A DNA stretch of 64,000 nt from Centroberyx gerrardi. Its lineage: Eukaryota > Chordata > Actinopteri > Beryciformes > Berycidae. The DNA is taken from contig NC_136015.1 of assembly GCF_048128805.1 (NCBI RefSeq), forward strand, positions 22,492,745-22,556,744, written 5' to 3'. The position numbers were made by a program, and so were the translations under genes. The notes beneath the pieces were generated by a model that was given only the letters and a program-made list of their open reading frames with translations, had not been told where the DNA came from and made no database searches. Positions 1-12,258 of the stretch are shown here, piece after piece (the stretch's first letter is position 1; each line of letters begins with the position of its first letter).

Positions 1-3000
1 ACCCCCTCCCATTTTGTTAACTTTATTTACAGCTAACCATAAGATTTATTTTTTTTATTTTTAAGATAGTATTGTGAATGTTTTATGTACATGAATACTT
101 TTCCTTTTTATAATAAAGTACATTAACTGTCCAATGTGTTTCCAAAAGTTGTATCATTCAAAACGGTTTGCTTTATTACACTGAATAGAATTAGTTCATA
201 CTTAATTCCTTACTTTGTTAACCTAGTTTGTCAACTAGCAAGCAGTTTTGCTTGTAGTCTGGACTCAATTTGACATTTGTAAAAAAACAAGTAAGTGTAA
301 TACATCAGTGTTTGATTGTATTATTTCCCTTTTTTATCAATTACAATACAGCAAGTTGGTTCAGTGTACAAGTACAGTTTGGGCAAGTGCATATATAGTG
401 CTCAGTTACAGTGCTAGGACCCGAGTTACAGGTAGGACGGACTAACTTGCAATGCAAGTCCCCCACTATCCCAACAAGGCCCCATGTTCCTTTTTCACTG
501 CCTGATGCAAACACATTAAGACTTGACTCCCACTTGCATCAACTGCTTCAAGGTCACAGCGGTTTGAAGGGGTCTCTTAGTTTAGGGCCCTCACATTAAC
601 CTGCAGGTGTTGAAATGGACTAGAAAAATGCACTTGCTGTTAAATGGCAAGTGTGAGATTTACTCATTTAGATTACCAAATGTTTGCCAACAGTGAAGCA
701 ACAAGCAATTAACATAACATCTCAGAATGTGACTGCAGATAAATCTAAATTTTCAACAGAAGTCAAGTAGCTCGGGCCTTTTATGGAAAACGTATAGACT
801 GTGTGTCAAGAGTTTACCCTAAATGCCCCTGTTTACCCTTTGGACATGGGAGCAGGATTTGTTTTCATAGTTTTTGTGTCAGTAGGCCAGCGGAGACGGG
901 TTATGGTGAGTTCATACTGTTCTATTAAGGTCTGAAGTAAAGGGCAGCGTCGGACTGCATATGTTGCGGGACAACGCAATACGTTACAGATGCCCTATAT
1001 TCTCTTTAGGGCAGTAAACTACTTTTTAATTGCAGAGAAATTTAGATTCACATGGTCCACGCCCCACCTCCAGCTGCTAGTTGATGCATTAATAGGCCAG
1101 CAGAGTGTGTCACCATGCGAGTTGCTGGAACTGTTCCTGCACCGATATCAGAACGAGAGCGTTTGTTGCACTTGGCGAATAAAGTGACCGATTAAGTAAC
1201 ATACAGTCTGACGTTTTACAGTGCACTATCCATCTGTAATTAAAAGCAAATAAGGGGGTGCATGCATATTTAGTCATAAGTGTTTGGCTGGATATTATCA
1301 AGGGAGTAGTGGAATTAACCAGAATCCATGCCAGAGTGAAAGGTGGTATCGCTCAGTAATATGGCTGTTAATTGGACCAGGCCTGAAATGTTCAGTTCAG
1401 CTCGGGGCGACTGGTGTAGAATTGGCATGCTGAGAAGCTGTAAGTGTATAGGATTAGTATAGGCCTAACCAGTCTGTGTTGCCGTAATTGGCTGCCTACA
1501 CTTGATGGCGTGTGACTGTTCCACTCTACTGAATACAGCCCTTGTGTTGGTAGGGGGTAGGGGTTTTGTTTCCATGGTTATGCCAGCCTACTGTCCAACG
1601 GTGCTGTGTTATTAGCGTTGTAGCCAGAGCCACGCTGGCGAAATGGGCAGTAAAATCCGTGCAAGTGTTTGTTGCCCTTCTGTAGAAATGCATTTCCCAG
1701 GTGGCCTTGCAGATTTGTAGGCAGGATTAAGGTTACATGTTGCTGTGGTAACGGTTGCTGAATAAGATTAGGTAGTCCCCTCTGTAAGACAACAGAATGG
1801 TAAGTCAGGTCACATAGTACTTTACATCTAGCGGTGTGTCTTCGGGCAGAAAGCTTTTTTGTCGGCCCATAATGGCGAATGAATCCCAAAATATTTTGCT
1901 AACCAGCTGGATTTTTGTAATAGGATAAAACCTCCGAAAGATGTCTGGTTTCATGCCAAAGTGGTTGGTAAAGTTGCCAAACACCAACAGCCAAATTTGC
2001 TTTTGGTTTGCTTTAATTACTCCCTCTTCTTGTGTTTGTTTGAGCCGTTTCTCAGTATCAGGAAGTAATCATCCTTCCTTCTTAACAACAGTGCCTCCAT
2101 TCATGAAAGACCATGCCCACTGGGAGAGATGCGTTATCAGGGGCATTAAAACACATGGCAAGCCAACTGGAGCTGAGAGGTCATCAGGTTGTTATGATGC
2201 AATGGTGCGAACTCTAGTCTGCTGCTCTGAACCAGCGCAGCCACATTCCAGGTTATGGAGCAGTGATGAAGCTTTCAAGGCCAATGCCACTGGCAGCTCC
2301 TGACTCAGGCATTCCTGTATAGATATAGGTCTCTCTCACTCTCCAGTGGGAAACTACCTCTTCAATCTACATGTTGCAGTGGCTGGTAAACTGCCACTTT
2401 TACTGTTAATTGGCCATATGGATTTTTACAACACCGTAGGACCTTCACATGACAGTTTGGAGATCATCAGCCTGGCAGAGTGGCTGGTATAGTAGACCAG
2501 AGATGTATGTTTGCACATACTCTGTGCAAACATATTGGAGCTTGCTTGTAGCTTGTCTGCTATGTTATGGGTATTTCCCTAGAAATACTCCAGTCATTAC
2601 TGTAACATGGCAGCTGAAACCCCACCCACAATCCTTTTGGGAGAGCAGTTTCTCTGACGAGGAAGTGGGGGTGGGGTTTCTGCCTGTGTCATCGGGAGAG
2701 AGAGGAGGAGACGGCATTCTTGCCCATTCTCCACAGTTTGTGGGAGCGCTGATTTGGCAGAAGTGCATCCCAACTCAGACTGATGAGTGCTCACTAGGTA
2801 ATGTGTGGAACGTGTGACCGACCCAAGCAGCTATGCGTGCCAAGTGGAGGGGATTTACTGTAGGCTTTTGAGTGTGGTAGGACAAGCGGGATTAAGTTAA
2901 TTTATTTGATAGGATAAAATACAATATATATACCAACAAGCACACAGCATTATAATAATCAGGATGACACAATGCAATCATAACTAATTTCCGTATTAAT

Positions 3001-3443
3001 CCCAGGATTTGTTGGGCTGGCAAGCAGGCAAAAATATCACTGCTTACACAGAGCTATGGTGAATCAAAACAGTGCATCTGTCTATGCTTGTATGTGTAAT
3101 TGTCTGTAGAGAATGTAATGCTAATGTGACGGCCTCATAGTTACAGCTGTGTGCTCTACCACTAGCAGCACTAATAACACAGCTTGATGAACCTGAGACA
3201 CCAGGATAAGTTTATGGTAGTGCTAGATATGAGAACAAGAGAATACAACAACAATCTACAATGCCTGTAGATCTTTAAATTTCATGAAATTGAGAGCTCT
3301 CTGTTCAGCAGGTATGCTGGAGAGTTAATATTGTTGTTAGTCTCTTACCACATGCCACTCGCAGCATGTTACTTGCATGTAACAATACTTCTTTACTTTC
3401 TTCTTCTTTAACTTCTGACCAGTTCTCTCTCTGCTCTCTACAG
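1..3443. other. brd2 upstream region, no coding support
   Basis: I see no conserved protein and no clear repeat family here. The first coding exon of brd2 is preceded by a good acceptor (pyrimidine tract, cag at 3441-3443), so at least one untranslated 5' exon should lie in this stretch. Donor-like sites fitting such an exon occur at 905-907 (ttatg|gtgag) and 1799-1804 (gaatg|gtaagt). Neither can be proven from sequence alone. The small ORFs here (for example 1941-2303 and 2449-2817) show no recognisable domain and I do not call them. Confidence 0.5.
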
Positions 3444-3468
3444 CTCCCTAGTTGGGGTGGAGATTGGC

Positions 3469-5938
3469 ATGACGGGAGTCTCCGCGATGGACCAGGGTTC
3501 TGGCACGGCGGGGAAACGTATCCGCAAACCCTCACTGCTTTACGAGGGCTTCGAGAGCCCAGGGCTGCCCCCCCTCGGCCACATGAACACCTCAGGACCC
3601 CCACAGCCGCCGGTGAGGGACCCCAGCCGACAGGGGAGGATGACCAACCAGCTCCAGTTCCTACAGAAAGCCTTGCTCAAGTCCCTGTGGAGGCACCACT
3701 TCGCCTGGCCCTTCCATGAACCCGTAGACGCTGCCAAGCTCAACCTGCCTGTGAGTGTCGCTGCCCAGGCTGACCAGAAACTAAACTCTAAGGCTAATAA
3801 ATACAATGATAACAATAGGCAGCACGCTACATATCAGCTGCATCCATTTCTTGGTGTTCCATGGATATTTTAACCCAACGACCAGTTACCACTGGTTGCT
3901 TGCCTAATATATTTCAACCCAGAGGCCAATTAGCTCTTCTTCTAGCAGCAATGTCTTTTAAGTCAACAAAAACTCACCTCAGAAATAGAGTGTTTCTAGA
4001 AGGAACTTCCTTCTTTCTAGAAACAATCCTGCTGCTCACTCAATTAAAACAATACTAGATACCACCTAATTCAACTTGACTCAGCAGTGTGTCTCACTGT
4101 GCCTCCAGGGTAGGAGGAGAGACAACATGACTATGTTAATTGTTAGACTGACTGAGTTTTTACCCCAAAGGCTGTGTTAAGCTAATTCCTGTCAGAGTGT
4201 AGCTGGTACAGCTAAAAAGAGATGGACTCATCTGGACAACTGGAATAACTATTACACAACACTAAGTCCCCTAAAGCCTGCTATGAGTCCTGTTCAAGAG
4301 GTTGTGAAAGCTGAAATGGCACACCAGTGTTAAATTACTGCCGTGTTTACAAATGACAAGGATGCTCATTGGATCAAACCAGCTAGATTAATAAGATAAC
4401 TAATAAGATAATTTTGTGCAACTGTACATTACTTTATGGACGACCAAGACCCTTCTAAGTTATGTTAAGTAAGTGTTACTAAGTTACACATAGTGCAACC
4501 AAATTTAGTAGCTGACTAGTTACAAACTATCTTTGCCTCTAGTAGAAGCTTTACACCCTAACTTAAGGAAGAAGTTAGGAATAGCCGGTGCAGCTCTGTC
4601 CTGATGCATAAAGTTAAATTAATCACAGTCAGGCTTTCTTAGAGATTGCAGCCACGGGACTCTCTTTGAAGTGTTTTCTATCCCAGTTTAAAATAATTTA
4701 ATGTCCCTTCCAATTCAGCTTTGCTCTTAATAAATAAAAGTAAATTAGAAGACATAAAATGACCTCTTTGTCCCCCTGTACATAAAAAGAAAACAATAGA
4801 CTTGCATTTTTCCAAAATTTCATCATTTTAGATTTTTCTGTGGAATCCTCAGCCTCATTTCTTTTGCAGAGGTTCCCATTTTTGGGTTTCCTGCCTTGTT
4901 TCATGCCCTCTTATCCTCATTACATCACCGAAAAATTTAATCTACTCAGTGGCCAACAGAAGACTGTGGCTTTACTGGATGCAGAAAAAAAATGTTTGCA
5001 TGTTCCATTCTAAAACTCTACTTGGCCACTGTTTCCTACCCTGAGAATGTCTCTGTCTCCCTCCAGGACTATCATAAGATCATCAAACAGCCCATGGACA
5101 TGGGGACCATTAAGAAGAGACTAGAGAATAACTACTACCGCAGTGCCAGCGAATGCATGCAGGACTTTAACACCATGTTCACCAACTGCTACATCTACAA
5201 CAAGGTAAGACTGTGTGTGTGTGTGTGTGTGCTTGAGTTAATGCACTGCTCACCAACTGCTATGTCCTTAGCAAGGTAAGAGGGTGTGCGTGTGTGTCTG
5301 AGAAAGAGAGAGAGAGAGCGCGCGAGTGAAAGCCTGAGACAACCTGGCAAGATACTGTTTCATGCCAGCTGCCACTGCCACTGCCTGGACATGTGGCAAA
5401 CATGCTGCTTTTTGTATTCACAACACAGGCTGCAAAACCTAATATAATTCAAATCCCTGGGGAATAATTTCATGCATGTGGCAGCTGTTTTTCCGTTGCA
5501 GGAACGTTTCAGTTTTAGATGTAAGGAAAGCGAATCTGCCCCTTTGTGAAATGTAAACAAGAATTGGAGACACTGCTGTAGATATCCACATCATTTAATG
5601 GCAAATATGTTTTATTCTAACTTATTGAAAAGTAATCAATTTGTTGATGTTAATATAATCCATTAGGTGATGGCAGGGTGTTTTAAAATGTGTTTAGAAA
5701 TATGTGCAAGTGATAAGTTGACTTTCATGGCATGTAAGAGTTCAACTTTCAACGCCTTTTTGTCCTGACTCGCTTCCCCCTCCGCAGCCTACAGACGACA
5801 TAGTGCTGATGGCCCAGTCTCTGGAGAAGGCCTTCCTGCAGAAAGTGGCTCAGATGCCCCAGGAAGAGATAGAGCTGCCCCCTCCGCCTCCGCGGGGCAA
5901 ACCGGGAAAACCTGGCAGGAAAGGCCGGGGCAGTACAG
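3469..5938 (+). other. brd2: brd2 exons encoding the N-terminus and first bromodomain
   Basis: Exon 3469-3750 carries the N-terminus and helix Z of BD1 ([20 protein letters not shown]). Exon 5067-5204 carries [20 protein letters not shown] and CYIYNK, and exon 5788-5938 carries [20 protein letters not shown]. The WPF shelf, the ZA-loop [11 protein letters not shown] and the acetyl-lysine-binding Asn139 are all present, so BD1 should be functional. The third exon ends in a basic, Pro/Gly-rich stretch ([18 protein letters not shown]). Confidence 0.93.
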
Positions 5939-8900
5939 GTGAGCACCGACACAGGCATTCAGACACAGACCACCATGCAGATGTATTCCATAATCACCAT
6001 ACTTACATAAAAACACATACAGATACATGTACTTGCACATACACATGTTTGTGTGTGGACACAAACACACGCACATCAGTAAATGTCTTTTCATTGTATC
6101 ATATTCACCTTTCTCTTTCTCTCAATCTACCCTCCCTCTGTCTCCCTCCCTCCCTCTGCCTCCCAGTCTCTGGAGGAGTGACGACGGCCCACCAGGTCCC
6201 AGCTGTCTCCCAGTCGGCGTACTCCCCTCCCACCCCGGAAACCCCCGACTCCCTCCTGTCCACTCCCCCGCAGACGCTCCTGACCAAGAGCCTGCCCCCC
6301 ACCCTGCCTACTGCACAGAGCACCCCAGCTGTCATGGGTCTGCCTCCCACACAGCCCACTGCAAAGGTAATAGTTGACAGGGTTCCTATGGAGGTCTGGA
6401 AAAACATAGAAGTTGAATTTTGATTTGTCCAAGTTTTTGGATCTAGACAGAAAGTGTGTTAAAGTATGGGACAAAAGTTTTCTGATAAACATATGACTAC
6501 ATATTTTATGCAGTTGTAGACTCAGTCATTCATCTTCGTGGTGGTGAAGAATAATCTTCAGTTCTCGAGCGATAAGGCCTTGTCCAGGGATTTCCAAAGT
6601 GAGTCATAGGGACCAACAGGGGTCCTTGAGGGGGTTTCAGCAGGTCCCCAGCAGAATGAGGGTTTAATGAGTTTAATTTCACTTCTTTGAACTGACAGAA
6701 CGTGTAAGAATGGGTGTTTTGTTTGCAGGTTTCAGTGTTTCTGCTGTTATCACCCCACCTACGGTATAGACAGTTATAATTCTGTACCAAGTCATATCTG
6801 ACAGCAACAAAAAAAACATTTATCAGATGGGGTTGCTTGGGACAAAACCTTAGCAAATGGAAGTTCTTGGTCTAATACACGTCAGATAGGGGATCTTGTA
6901 CATGAAAATCATTGTCAGCCACTGTCAGCATACATCATTCCAAACACCAGCCAAAATCTCTTTAGATGCTCTGTGCATCTATACTGAAAGGCCTCGAGAG
7001 CCATTCCATTACTTTCATACACTATGTATATTGCATCTATAGAGCAACAAGTACATTGTAGAGAAGAAAATGCATCATTCACACCAAATAAGTATTCGTT
7101 GGTGTAGAGAATAATTAAAGATATGAACATAATGGAAGTTTAAGGTTGTTTGTTGTTTGGTAGTATTTTGAATAAAAATGAATCAAAGCCCATGGACTAA
7201 GCGTGTGTGTTTCTCCCTGCTCCTTTCTTCCCCCTTCCTCTCTCCAACCACAGAAAAAGGGTGTGAAGCGGAAAGCGGACACCACCACCCCCACCACCAT
7301 GGCCATGCCCATGCCCATCATGGGCACCATGGGTGTCGGCGGCATCAGCTTGGGGATGGGCGTCGGTCACGACTCCCCGCTCACCCTCACCTCTCTGGGG
7401 GTGGACCACAGCTCCGGCCTGGGGATGAACCAGGGCCTCGGACTCGGCCAGGGCATGGGGATGGGCATGGGCCGCGGAGGGGGCATGATGGGTACCAAAA
7501 CTCCAACGGGGGGTAGGAGGGGGGTGAGCGGGCGCCCCATCAAGCCTCCTAAGAAGGACTTACCGGATTCCATGCTGCCACAGCCGGTGAGACGCAGCAA
7601 GCTGAGCCCCCAGCTGCGCTACTGCAACGGGGTCCTGAAGGAGCTGCTGTCCAAGAAGCACGCAGCGTACGCCTGGCCCTTCTACAAGCCCGTCGACGCC
7701 TCGTCGCTCGGTCTCCACGACTACCACGACATCATTAAGCAGCCCATGGACCTCAGCTCCATCAAGGTACATGTCTTGGACACATACACACGCGCACACA
7801 CACTGCAGAGCAAGGCGATGCTCTCCTCTGTGTTCAGTTCTGCCCTGGAATGCAGTTATCTTAGCAGGTGCAGAATGGAAGCAGGGCAACATGTGCCACG
7901 GCAACAGCGCCTTTTCACTAATGTGAAAATAGCTTTAAATCATGAAGCTAGTCTTCTAGTTATTCCCCTTTGGGTGCTACAAAAACAGACTTGATGTGTT
8001 TTGCAATTGTGTATTTTGGTGTTCTGAGATAAATGGACAAATGTGATAATAGCCTTATTTTGTTTATCAGAAGCTCATTGGTACAATGTTTCTGTGAATG
8101 AAAAAAAAGTATGAGAAACAATTATGATGATTTGACAGTTTAGAAATTGGACAAAAAAATGAAAATACTGTTCCAGATACATGTATGACTATGACTATGA
8201 CTTTATATGTAGCTGTATACCCACTGTTGTTTCAGATATATTTATTGTTGGGAAAGAATAAGCGTCAGCTGATGTGGCCTAGCTGTCATATTGCCTAGCC
8301 ACTATGGGCATCGTGTTGAACACAGACCAAAATCTCTTGTAATCCAATCCAGTCAAGAAATTAAGGTCTGGAAAAAGTAAAATTCGAAGCATTGAAACCA
8401 GTATTAAAAAATTCCAGTGATTCCAAACCTTACACAGTGGCGAGCAGATACATTTGGAGAGTTTGTAAACACAGTACAAGTCTAAAATCTCTTCTTCTCC
8501 TCTCTCTTCTTGTCTGCAGAGGAAGATGGACAGCAGAGAGTATCGTGAGGCCCAGCAGTTCTCTGCAGACGTCAGACTGATGTTCTCCAACTGCTACAAG
8601 TACAACCCCCCTGATCATGATGTGGTGGCCATGGCCAGGAAACTACAGGTAACTACTCTTTTTCCATTGATATGATTTATCATTTTTTTTTAAGGATTTA
8701 TTTTTTACATATATCCAACTCACAGTTTTGCTATTGGTTTCTCCTCATTCCCCAAAACCCCCTCTGCCACAAATCACCATGCTGTTTTTCACACTCCTGT
8801 TTTCTCTTTACAGGATGTCTTTGAGTTCTGCTTTGCTAAGATGCCAGACGAGCCGCCGGCGCCCCCTAGCTCCTCCTCTTCCTCCTCCTCCTCCTCTTCC

Positions 8901-9024
8901 TCGTCGGAGAGTGAGGTCAGCAGCGAAAGCGAGGAGAGTGAGAGCAGCCCCAGCTCCGACTCTGAGGAGGAGAGGGCAAACCGCCTGGCAGAGCTGCAGG
9001 AACAGGTGTGTACACGGCTGTACC

Positions 9025-9071
<47 letters not shown>

Positions 9072-12000
9072 TTCAGACGGACACACACATACATCAGGGT
9101 ACTTTTTCACCAGCAAAAACTAATTCATGAGCCAAATCAGAAACAGAAAACAGCCCCCAATTTAGTGTTTCCCATGCATACACCTGAATCACACTAGGAT
9201 TGCATAAACTCATAACATGATGCATTAATTTTGCTATCTCTTTTCCTCCTTTTTCTGTTTTCCTTTCCACCTCTCTCTCTCTCTCTCTCTCTGCCTCCCT
9301 CCAGCTGAAAGCCGTACACGAGCAGCTCACCGCCCTCTCCCAGGGTCCCATCGTCAAACCCAAGAAGAAGAAAGAGAAGAAAGACAAGAAAAAGAAGAAA
9401 AAGCCAGAGAAAGAGAAGCATCGGAGGATAGAGGAGGAGCCGGCGCCAATTCGGCCGGCCAAGGCCCCCAAAATCACCAAGACGCCCAAAGCCAAGAGCA
9501 ACAAGGCAGTGGCGACGCCTGCCATACAGGGCAAGAAGACACCGGGCAGGAAGAACAACAAGAGCAAGTGAGTGGTGACACCTGCTGGACACGGGTGGAA
9601 TTGCTGCTATATATGATGCATAGTGTATTTTCTAGGCCATGTGGTGGTTGCTTTTATCCAGAGTACCACAGGTGCATCTTCACCCCAGTGGAAATGGAAC
9701 CCAAACTCTGGCAGTGTTAGAGCCTTGCTCTATCCATTGAGCTATCAGACAGAGTTTTGGGCTTGTTGTTAACATCTTGCAATGTTTTGTTTTTACAAAC
9801 TCCTTGTCTTGACAAACAGGAAATTGTTATTCTAGTTATCTAGTTATGTAGCTAAAGTTGCACATGGCAACTTTGCACATTGGCAACTCTAAATGGCAGT
9901 GAGAGGTAACTTTGTAAATTTGTACCTCTGTACCCAGAAAGCCTGTAAGGTGAGGTCAGTAAACTGCACACAGCTTGCTCATGTTTACCAACCCGACCGG
10001 TCTGTGATGCTTTATACCAAAGGAAAGCAAAGAGACGAGAGAGGAAAAAGATCTAAGAGTGAGTCCAGTTTTCTCTGGACGGAGCGCTGCTCACTGCTGT
10101 TTTGCTCTTAAGTTTTGAATCGTCACTTCCTGTGGGTGGAGAAGTGTCCATAGCCAACACCAGAATTTAATTTGGTTAATATAGTGAATCTATAGCATCT
10201 CAATTAGAGGGGATGGGATGCTCTTTTTTTTGCAACCTCACTTTGTGATTAGGCTGATAAGACTGTGTATTTCTACAGAAAAAAAAATAGAAATAGCTAT
10301 TTGAGATTTTGGATATCTCCAAAAAAAATCCAAAATTCCCTCTTTATTCCTCTTGTAACAATCTCCATCCCCCTCCCCTCCTCTCTTCCATCAGATCCAA
10401 GAAGGGCGCCGTGACGTTGAACATGCAGCGCGTGGACCCCGCCGCCATGCTGCCTCACTACGACTCGGACGAGGAGGAGGAGACGGCGCCCATGTCGTAC
10501 GACGAGAAGCGCCAGCTCAGCCTGGACATCAACAAGCTGCCGGGGGAGAAGCTGGGCCGCGTCGTCTACATCATCCAGGCCCGCGAGCCCTCGCTCCGAG
10601 ACACCAACCCCGAGGAGATCGAGATCGACTTCGAGACGCTGAAGCCGTCGACGCTACGGGAGCTGGAGAGATACGTCATGACGTGTCTGAGGAAGAAACC
10701 CCGTAAGCCGTACAGTGAGTAGAGTGAGGTGGAGGATAGACGTGGTAGTGTCGCTGCTGTTTCAGGGAAAAAACACACTCCTGTTAACCCATTTTATAGT
10801 TTAAAAAAATACATATATGCTTGATAATATGCTTTCTTGATGATGATTTCTCTCTGACAACAGCAGTATGTCATATGCTGGACACTACCATACTATGAAT
10901 GTGGGTAATAAATTTAGAACCTTGCTACACAAAATCCTCCTCATGCAGTTAGTACAAGTTAAATAAGATGCTAAATTGTAGCTTTGAGACATTCAGTGTA
11001 GTCCATCAGCTATAGATCTATGACCACGTAATGCAGTATACCTCCACCTAACTCAGGTCCTCTCTTCTCTGTGCATGTAGCGAGTAAGAAGGGCGGCGCT
11101 GGCAAATCACGTGAAGAGCTGGCTCTGGAGAAGCAGCTGGAGCTGGAGAGAAGGCTGCTGGACGTCAGCGGACAGCTCAACTCCGGAAAGAAGCCTCCTA
11201 AGGCCAAACGTAAGTCCTCCATACTGCTGTCTATAGGAATACAGTGTTATGGGTCCTGCGCAACTCTGGAAAAATCATCTTCATAATTTCCTGTTCTTAA
11301 AAGATTGGGGAGAAACACCAAAAATCAAGTGAAAATTAGGAAAAAACACCACATTGCAAATCTCTTGCCTCTGAGAGTCTGTGTATACCGCCAGGTATTT
11401 GTCTGGTGATGTTAACTAACCTGAAGTCAAAGGTGTAAAACAAAGAGGGTTAAGTAGTTGGTAGAAGCTGAGGTCTGGGATTTAAAAATGGAAAATATGT
11501 AGGAACTCTGAAGTGTTTAGCAGGTCGACCAAGTGTACATCCAGATTTATATCACTGCTGGTTCGCAGTCTGTTTGGACCACACAGTCAAACTCAGTCTT
11601 GGCTGGATATCTGAAACTTAATTTGTAGGAAGGCTGCTGTGTTTAGGCTAGTCTGAGCATTTTCTTTATGCAGAGTGGAATTGCACTTGGCAGCTTCGGT
11701 CTGTCTGCTTCTGAATCTGTCACTGCTGTTTTGTGGCCTGGTTTCAAATGTTTATCCTGTCAAACTCAGACTCTGTCTTGGCTGATGTGTAGAAGCTATT
11801 TATTTTGCAGGAAGGCCACTGCACTCAAATGCATTTTACCCTCAAGCTTCTGTCATGTATAGAAGTGTATCGCGTTCATCTTGAGAAAACGTTTGTTCTC
11901 ATAATAAGATGTTTTATCATAATTATGAGAAAAGGATCTTGTGATATTTTTCATTACCTTAAATTTTCCCTCAATTTGCAGATACATAATAAAAATGGAA

Positions 12001-12258
12001 ATGTATTGTCTGTCGAATGCAGTCAAGTTTCTTTGCATAGATCCTATTGATTTGGTTTTACCTAAATCATTGTAGATGCTGGCTGTGCGCTAAATCATCT
12101 TTGATTGTGTGCGTTTGTTTTCTCCAGCAGAGAAGCCCACGGCGGCGGAGCCCCACGCCCAGCCGTCGCGCCTCAGCGCCAGCAGCTCCTCCTCGGACTC
12201 CTCTTCCTCCTCCTCTTCGTCCTCATCCTCCGACACAAGCGACTCAGACTCCGGCTGA
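3469..12258 (+). CDS. brd2: Bromodomain-containing protein 2 (BET family), 11 coding exons
   Basis: Join 3469-3750, 5067-5204, 5788-5938, 6167-6366, 7254-7766, 8520-8648, 8814-9005, 9305-9567, 10395-10714, 11081-11209, 12128-12258: 2448 nt, 815 aa plus stop, all GT-AG and in frame. Human BRD2 has about 800 aa. Brd2 binds acetylated histone tails (mainly H4) in the nucleus and supports transcription elongation. In order: [17 protein letters not shown] near the N-terminus; BD1 about 60-165 with acetyl-lysine Asn139 (CYIYNK); a basic [14 protein letters not shown] motif from 258; BD2 about 360-475 with Asn457 (CYKYNPP); a Ser/Glu tract at 490-530; a Lys-rich segment; the ET domain at 656-729; and a Ser/Asp tail ending SDTSDSDSG. 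The start is the first ATG in the exon. The frame is open 5' of it through a GTG at 3457, and a second ATG is at 3487. The linker motif and [10 protein letters not shown] favour BRD2 over BRD3/BRD4, and linkage to hsd17b8-col11a2 suggests the MHC-linked brd2a paralogue. Confidence 0.96.
7254..9005 (+). other. brd2: brd2 exons encoding the basic linker and second bromodomain
   Basis: Exon 7254-7766 opens with the basic KKGVKRKAD motif, continues through a Met/Gly-rich low-complexity stretch (about residues 270-340), then [15 protein letters not shown] and the first half of BD2 ([20 protein letters not shown]). Exon 8520-8648 supplies [17 protein letters not shown] and [12 protein letters not shown]. 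Exon 8814-9005 ends BD2 ([14 protein letters not shown]) and enters a run of 13 consecutive serines and acidic Ser/Glu repeats before [17 protein letters not shown]. The core BD2 residues are intact; only the Met/Gly stretch looks lineage-specific. Confidence 0.93.
9648..9755 (+). repeat. Fish dispersed repeat (tRNA-like SINE type), copy in brd2 intron
   Basis: The core reads gcttttatccagagtacc, then a gtggaaatggaacccaaact element, then gccttgctctatccattg agctatc. Related copies occur in this window at about 16526-16625, 19676-19790 and 52998-53460. The gcttttatcca-aag-gcctta and 'ctctacccattgagctac' blocks recur in the same order, which marks one interspersed family. A tRNA-derived origin is inference. 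Confidence 0.6.
10395..12258 (+). other. brd2: brd2 exons encoding the ET domain and C-terminus
   Basis: Exon 10395-10714 encodes a short acidic patch (YDSDEEEE) followed by the whole extraterminal domain, from [20 protein letters not shown] to [10 protein letters not shown]. This is the protein-protein module that recruits BET partners. Exon 11081-11209 gives a charged coiled segment ([19 protein letters not shown]). Exon 12128-12258 gives the Ser-rich tail and the TGA at 12256-12258. The ET exon uses almost only G/C at third positions, unlike the AT-rich introns around it, as expected for a conserved exon. Confidence 0.93.

Larger units (their letters stand above)
3751..12127 (+). other. 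brd2 introns
   Basis: Ten GT-AG introns lie between the listed exons. Simple repeats seen are (GT) at 5211-5231, GA near 5300-5320, (CA)21 at 9027-9069 directly after the exon 7 donor, and CT at 9272-9292 just before an acceptor. The intron at 9568-10394 carries a copy of a fish dispersed repeat at about 9648-9755. The other intron sequence holds nothing I recognise. Confidence 0.6.

Noticed and set aside
3457..3468. GTG at 3457 as the brd2 start
   Set aside because: It is in frame, but an ATG lies four codons later in a normal context; non-ATG starts are rare in vertebrates. The open frame upstream is probably just the 5' UTR.
7178..7516. His-rich ORF overlapping the brd2 linker exon
   Set aside because: It is another frame of the Met/Gly-rich brd2 exon; the brd2 frame is joined by proper splice sites and encodes BD2.
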